Shown here piece by piece: positions 5,829 to 7,083 of a stretch of DNA of 7,083 nucleotides. The stretch lies in contig JAZQUM010000077.1 of the NCBI GenBank assembly GCA_045631305.1, positions 1-7,083 on the forward strand, given 5' to 3'. The DNA is from JAZQUM01 sp045631305. Its GTDB lineage: Bacteria; Bacillota; Clostridia; Oscillospirales; Oscillospiraceae. The notes under the pieces are model-generated. The model made no database searches, was not told the DNA's origin, and saw nothing but the letters and a program-made list of their open reading frames with translations. The first letter of the stretch is position 1; each line of letters begins with the position of its first letter. The translations under genes were made by a program, and so were the position numbers.

Positions 5829-7004
5829 TTATACGAGACGGACCTTTGCCGCAAATTTCTTTCCGCTGTGCTCTTCCACCAGTTCCTCCATTGTAAGGAT
5901 GGTCAGCGCCGAAAGGACACGGCGTGTGGGGATACCTGTGCTCTCCACCAGATCGTCTACATGAATGGGCTCGTCACCCAAGGTTTTTAAAATCAGGACC
6001 TGATCATCCGTTAGGCTCAGATCGTTTGCCGCAAGATCAATTTCCGGCTTCACTTCCGCCGCTGCCCCTTGCAGCACGCTCTCCCCGTGATACTCCAGAT
6101 CTTCCGGTTCTTTTACAAATTTCGGCCGCAGTTTGTGAGCAAATCGGGGCTGGAAATTTTCCAGAATATCCCAACTCTCTGCCGCAAGGCCGGCGCCGTC
6201 CCGAATGAGCCGATTGCAGCCCACACTCATGGGTGCATCGATCTGCCCGGGAACGGCAAACACTTCTCTTCCCTGATCCAGCGCTGCTGCCGCCGTGATC
6301 AACGCACCGCTTTTTTCCGGCGCTTCCGTCACAAGAATAGCAACACTCAATCCACTGATAATTCTGTTTCGCTGGGGAAAATGTTTTCCCGCAGGCGGTG
6401 TTCCCGGAGGATACTCACTGATAAGCGCTCCGGAAGCAGCAACATCTTCATAGAGATATCGGTTTTCCGCAGGATAGATCACATCGATACCGCTGCCGAG
6501 AACCGCCGTGGTTTTTCCGCCGGCACGAAGCGCCGCGCGGTGAGCCGCGCTGTCAATACCGCGGGCAAGCCCGGACACGATCAGTGCGCCCTGCTGGGCC
6601 ATTCCGTAACTCAGCTTTTCCGTAGCCTGAATGCCATAAGGCGTGGCATCACGGGTACCTACCACAGCAATAACCGCCTCATCGTCAAACTGGGGCAGCA
6701 TACCTTTATAGTAGAGAAGAACAGGTGGGTCATAAATATTCCGAAGCCGCTGCGGATAGATCGCATCGTGAAGCGTCAAAATGCGAATGCCCAGCCGCTC
6801 AGTATTGCCCAGAATTTCGTTGACCTCAGTAAGACTTTTATCTTCCAACGTGGCGAAGTAATGCTTCTTCATTCCTTCCACCAGCGCATATTCTTCCCTG
6901 TCCGCATAATAAATGCTCTCAGGATCGCCGAAATGCTCCAGCAATGCAAGTTTCATCTGATTGCCCACTTCTCTTGTGGAAAGCCAGACCCAATGACTAA
7001 GCAT
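5829..7004 (-). CDS. dprA: DNA processing protein DprA
   Basis: DprA binds incoming single-stranded DNA during transformation, protects it and loads RecA. The protein has 391 residues from the ATG at 7004, with AAAGGAG nine bases upstream; an in-frame ATG at 7070 would overlap the preceding gene and is not needed. An N-terminal region of about 100 residues (MLSHWVWLSTREVG onward) fits the helical DprA N-domain. The Rossmann-like core carries VVGTRDATPYG (from 114), SGLARGIDSAAH (from 144), LGSGIDVIYPAEN (from 169), FPQRNRIISGLS (209-220), SGALITA and FAVPG. A linker leads to a C-terminal winged-helix domain (about 329-391). All hallmark segments are intact. DprA is widely conserved, also in bacteria not known to be competent, so its presence alone does not prove natural transformation. 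It starts 19 bp after the methyltransferase stop and ends 37 bp before topA. Confidence 0.97.
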   Translation of the reverse strand: MLSHWVWLSTREVGNQMKLALLEHFGDPESIYYADREEYALVEGMKKHYFATLEDKSLTEVNEILGNTERLGIRILTLHDAIYPQRLRNIYDPPVLLYYKGMLPQFDDEAVIAVVGTRDATPYGIQATEKLSYGMAQQGALIVSGLARGIDSAAHRAALRAGGKTTAVLGSGIDVIYPAENRYLYEDVAASGALISEYPPGTPPAGKHFPQRNRIISGLSVAILVTEAPEKSGALITAAAALDQGREVFAVPGQIDAPMSVGCNRLIRDGAGLAAESWDILENFQPRFAHKLRPKFVKEPEDLEYHGESVLQGAAAEVKPEIDLAANDLSLTDDQVLILKTLGDEPIHVDDLVESTGIPTRRVLSALTILTMEELVEEHSGKKFAAKVRLV

Positions 7005-7013
7005 GCCGAAACA

Positions 7014-7020
7014 CTCCTTT
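7014..7020 (-). promoter_or_regulatory. Ribosome binding site of dprA
   Basis: AAAGGAG on the minus strand, nine bases before the ATG at 7004, supports the 391-residue form of DprA. It lies in the 19-bp gap after the upstream gene. Confidence 0.8.
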
Positions 7021-7023
7021 CTC

Positions 7024-7083
7024 TTACCGATACATCTCCCAAAGCAAGACCGATGCTGCAATAGCCGCATTCAGCGACTCGCA
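7024..7083 (-). CDS. SpoU/TrmH-family RNA 2'-O-methyltransferase, C-terminal end only
   Basis: The right edge contains the last 19 codons and stop of a gene read towards dprA. They encode ESLNAAIAASVLLWEMYR after one leading cysteine. The SLN(x)AxAAS(x)LLxE pattern matches the C-terminal motif of SpoU/TrmH knot methyltransferases (RlmB, TrmH and relatives often end ESLNVSVA...LLYE), where this part contributes to the SAM-binding knot. The substrate (rRNA or tRNA) cannot be told from so short a piece, so no symbol is given. The 19-bp gap to dprA suggests one operon. Confidence 0.7.
   Translation of the reverse strand, partial: CESLNAAIAASVLLWEMYR

Noticed and set aside
5822..5850. TATAAA as a -10 box for a topA promoter at the end of dprA
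   Set aside because: Only TTTGCG or TTGCGG is available as a -35 box, at 15-16 bases, so the match is too weak to call.
5792..5854. Longer TopA beginning at the ATG at 5854
   Set aside because: It would add 21 basic residues not typical of the family and overlap dprA; the ATG at 5791 has a strong GGAGG six bases upstream and gives the normal N-terminus.
3824..5896. Long open frame on the plus strand opposite topA (690 codons)
   Set aside because: Same explanation: antisense to the complete topA gene, no recognisable motif and no ribosome site seen in support.
7005..7070. Longer DprA beginning at the ATG at 7070
   Set aside because: It would overlap the last codons of the upstream methyltransferase in another frame; the ATG at 7004 has AAAGGAG at good spacing and gives the usual DprA start.

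Overview
The window is a tightly packed block of housekeeping genes, all read from the minus strand. From right to left in transcription order they are: the last 19 codons of a SpoU/TrmH-type RNA 2'-O-methyltransferase, dprA (DNA uptake and recombination loader), topA (DNA topoisomerase I), trmFO (tRNA m5U54 methyltransferase), plsX (phosphate acyltransferase), acpP (acyl carrier protein) and rnc (ribonuclease III, whose end runs off the left edge). Nearly every base is coding. The only sizeable gap is the 100 bp between plsX and acpP, and no gene-free stretch exceeds 300 bp.

The organism is most likely a member of the Bacillota (Firmicutes). The dprA-topA-trmFO order is the classical Bacillota arrangement, the folate-dependent TrmFO is typical of that phylum, and most genes carry strong GGAGG-type ribosome binding sites. 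Base composition is close to balanced, and plsX, acpP and rnc also travel together in this phylum. A member of the Negativicutes would fit, but that is an inference from overall feel and not from a marker.

The right half (about 2163-7083) looks like one transcription unit: gaps are 19 bp (methyltransferase to dprA) and 37 bp (dprA to topA, holding a small perfect hairpin), and topA and trmFO share one base in a TAATG junction. plsX follows trmFO after 18 bp, so it probably belongs to the same message. The left half then restarts. A near-consensus sigma-A promoter (TTGACA, 17 bp, TATTAT) lies between plsX and acpP, overlapped by a small dyad that resembles a FapR operator core. acpP is followed by a GC-rich hairpin with a U-rich tail before rnc, which would let acpP be made in large amounts with limited read-through into rnc.

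Functionally the window joins DNA handling (DprA, TopA), RNA maturation (SpoU-type enzyme, TrmFO, RNase III) and membrane lipid synthesis (PlsX, AcpP). No mobile element, CRISPR array, tRNA or rRNA gene was seen, and I found no convincing new biological system. The points most worth checking are the acpP promoter/operator region, the junction of the two gene clusters without fab genes, and the lysine/alanine repeat tail of TopA.
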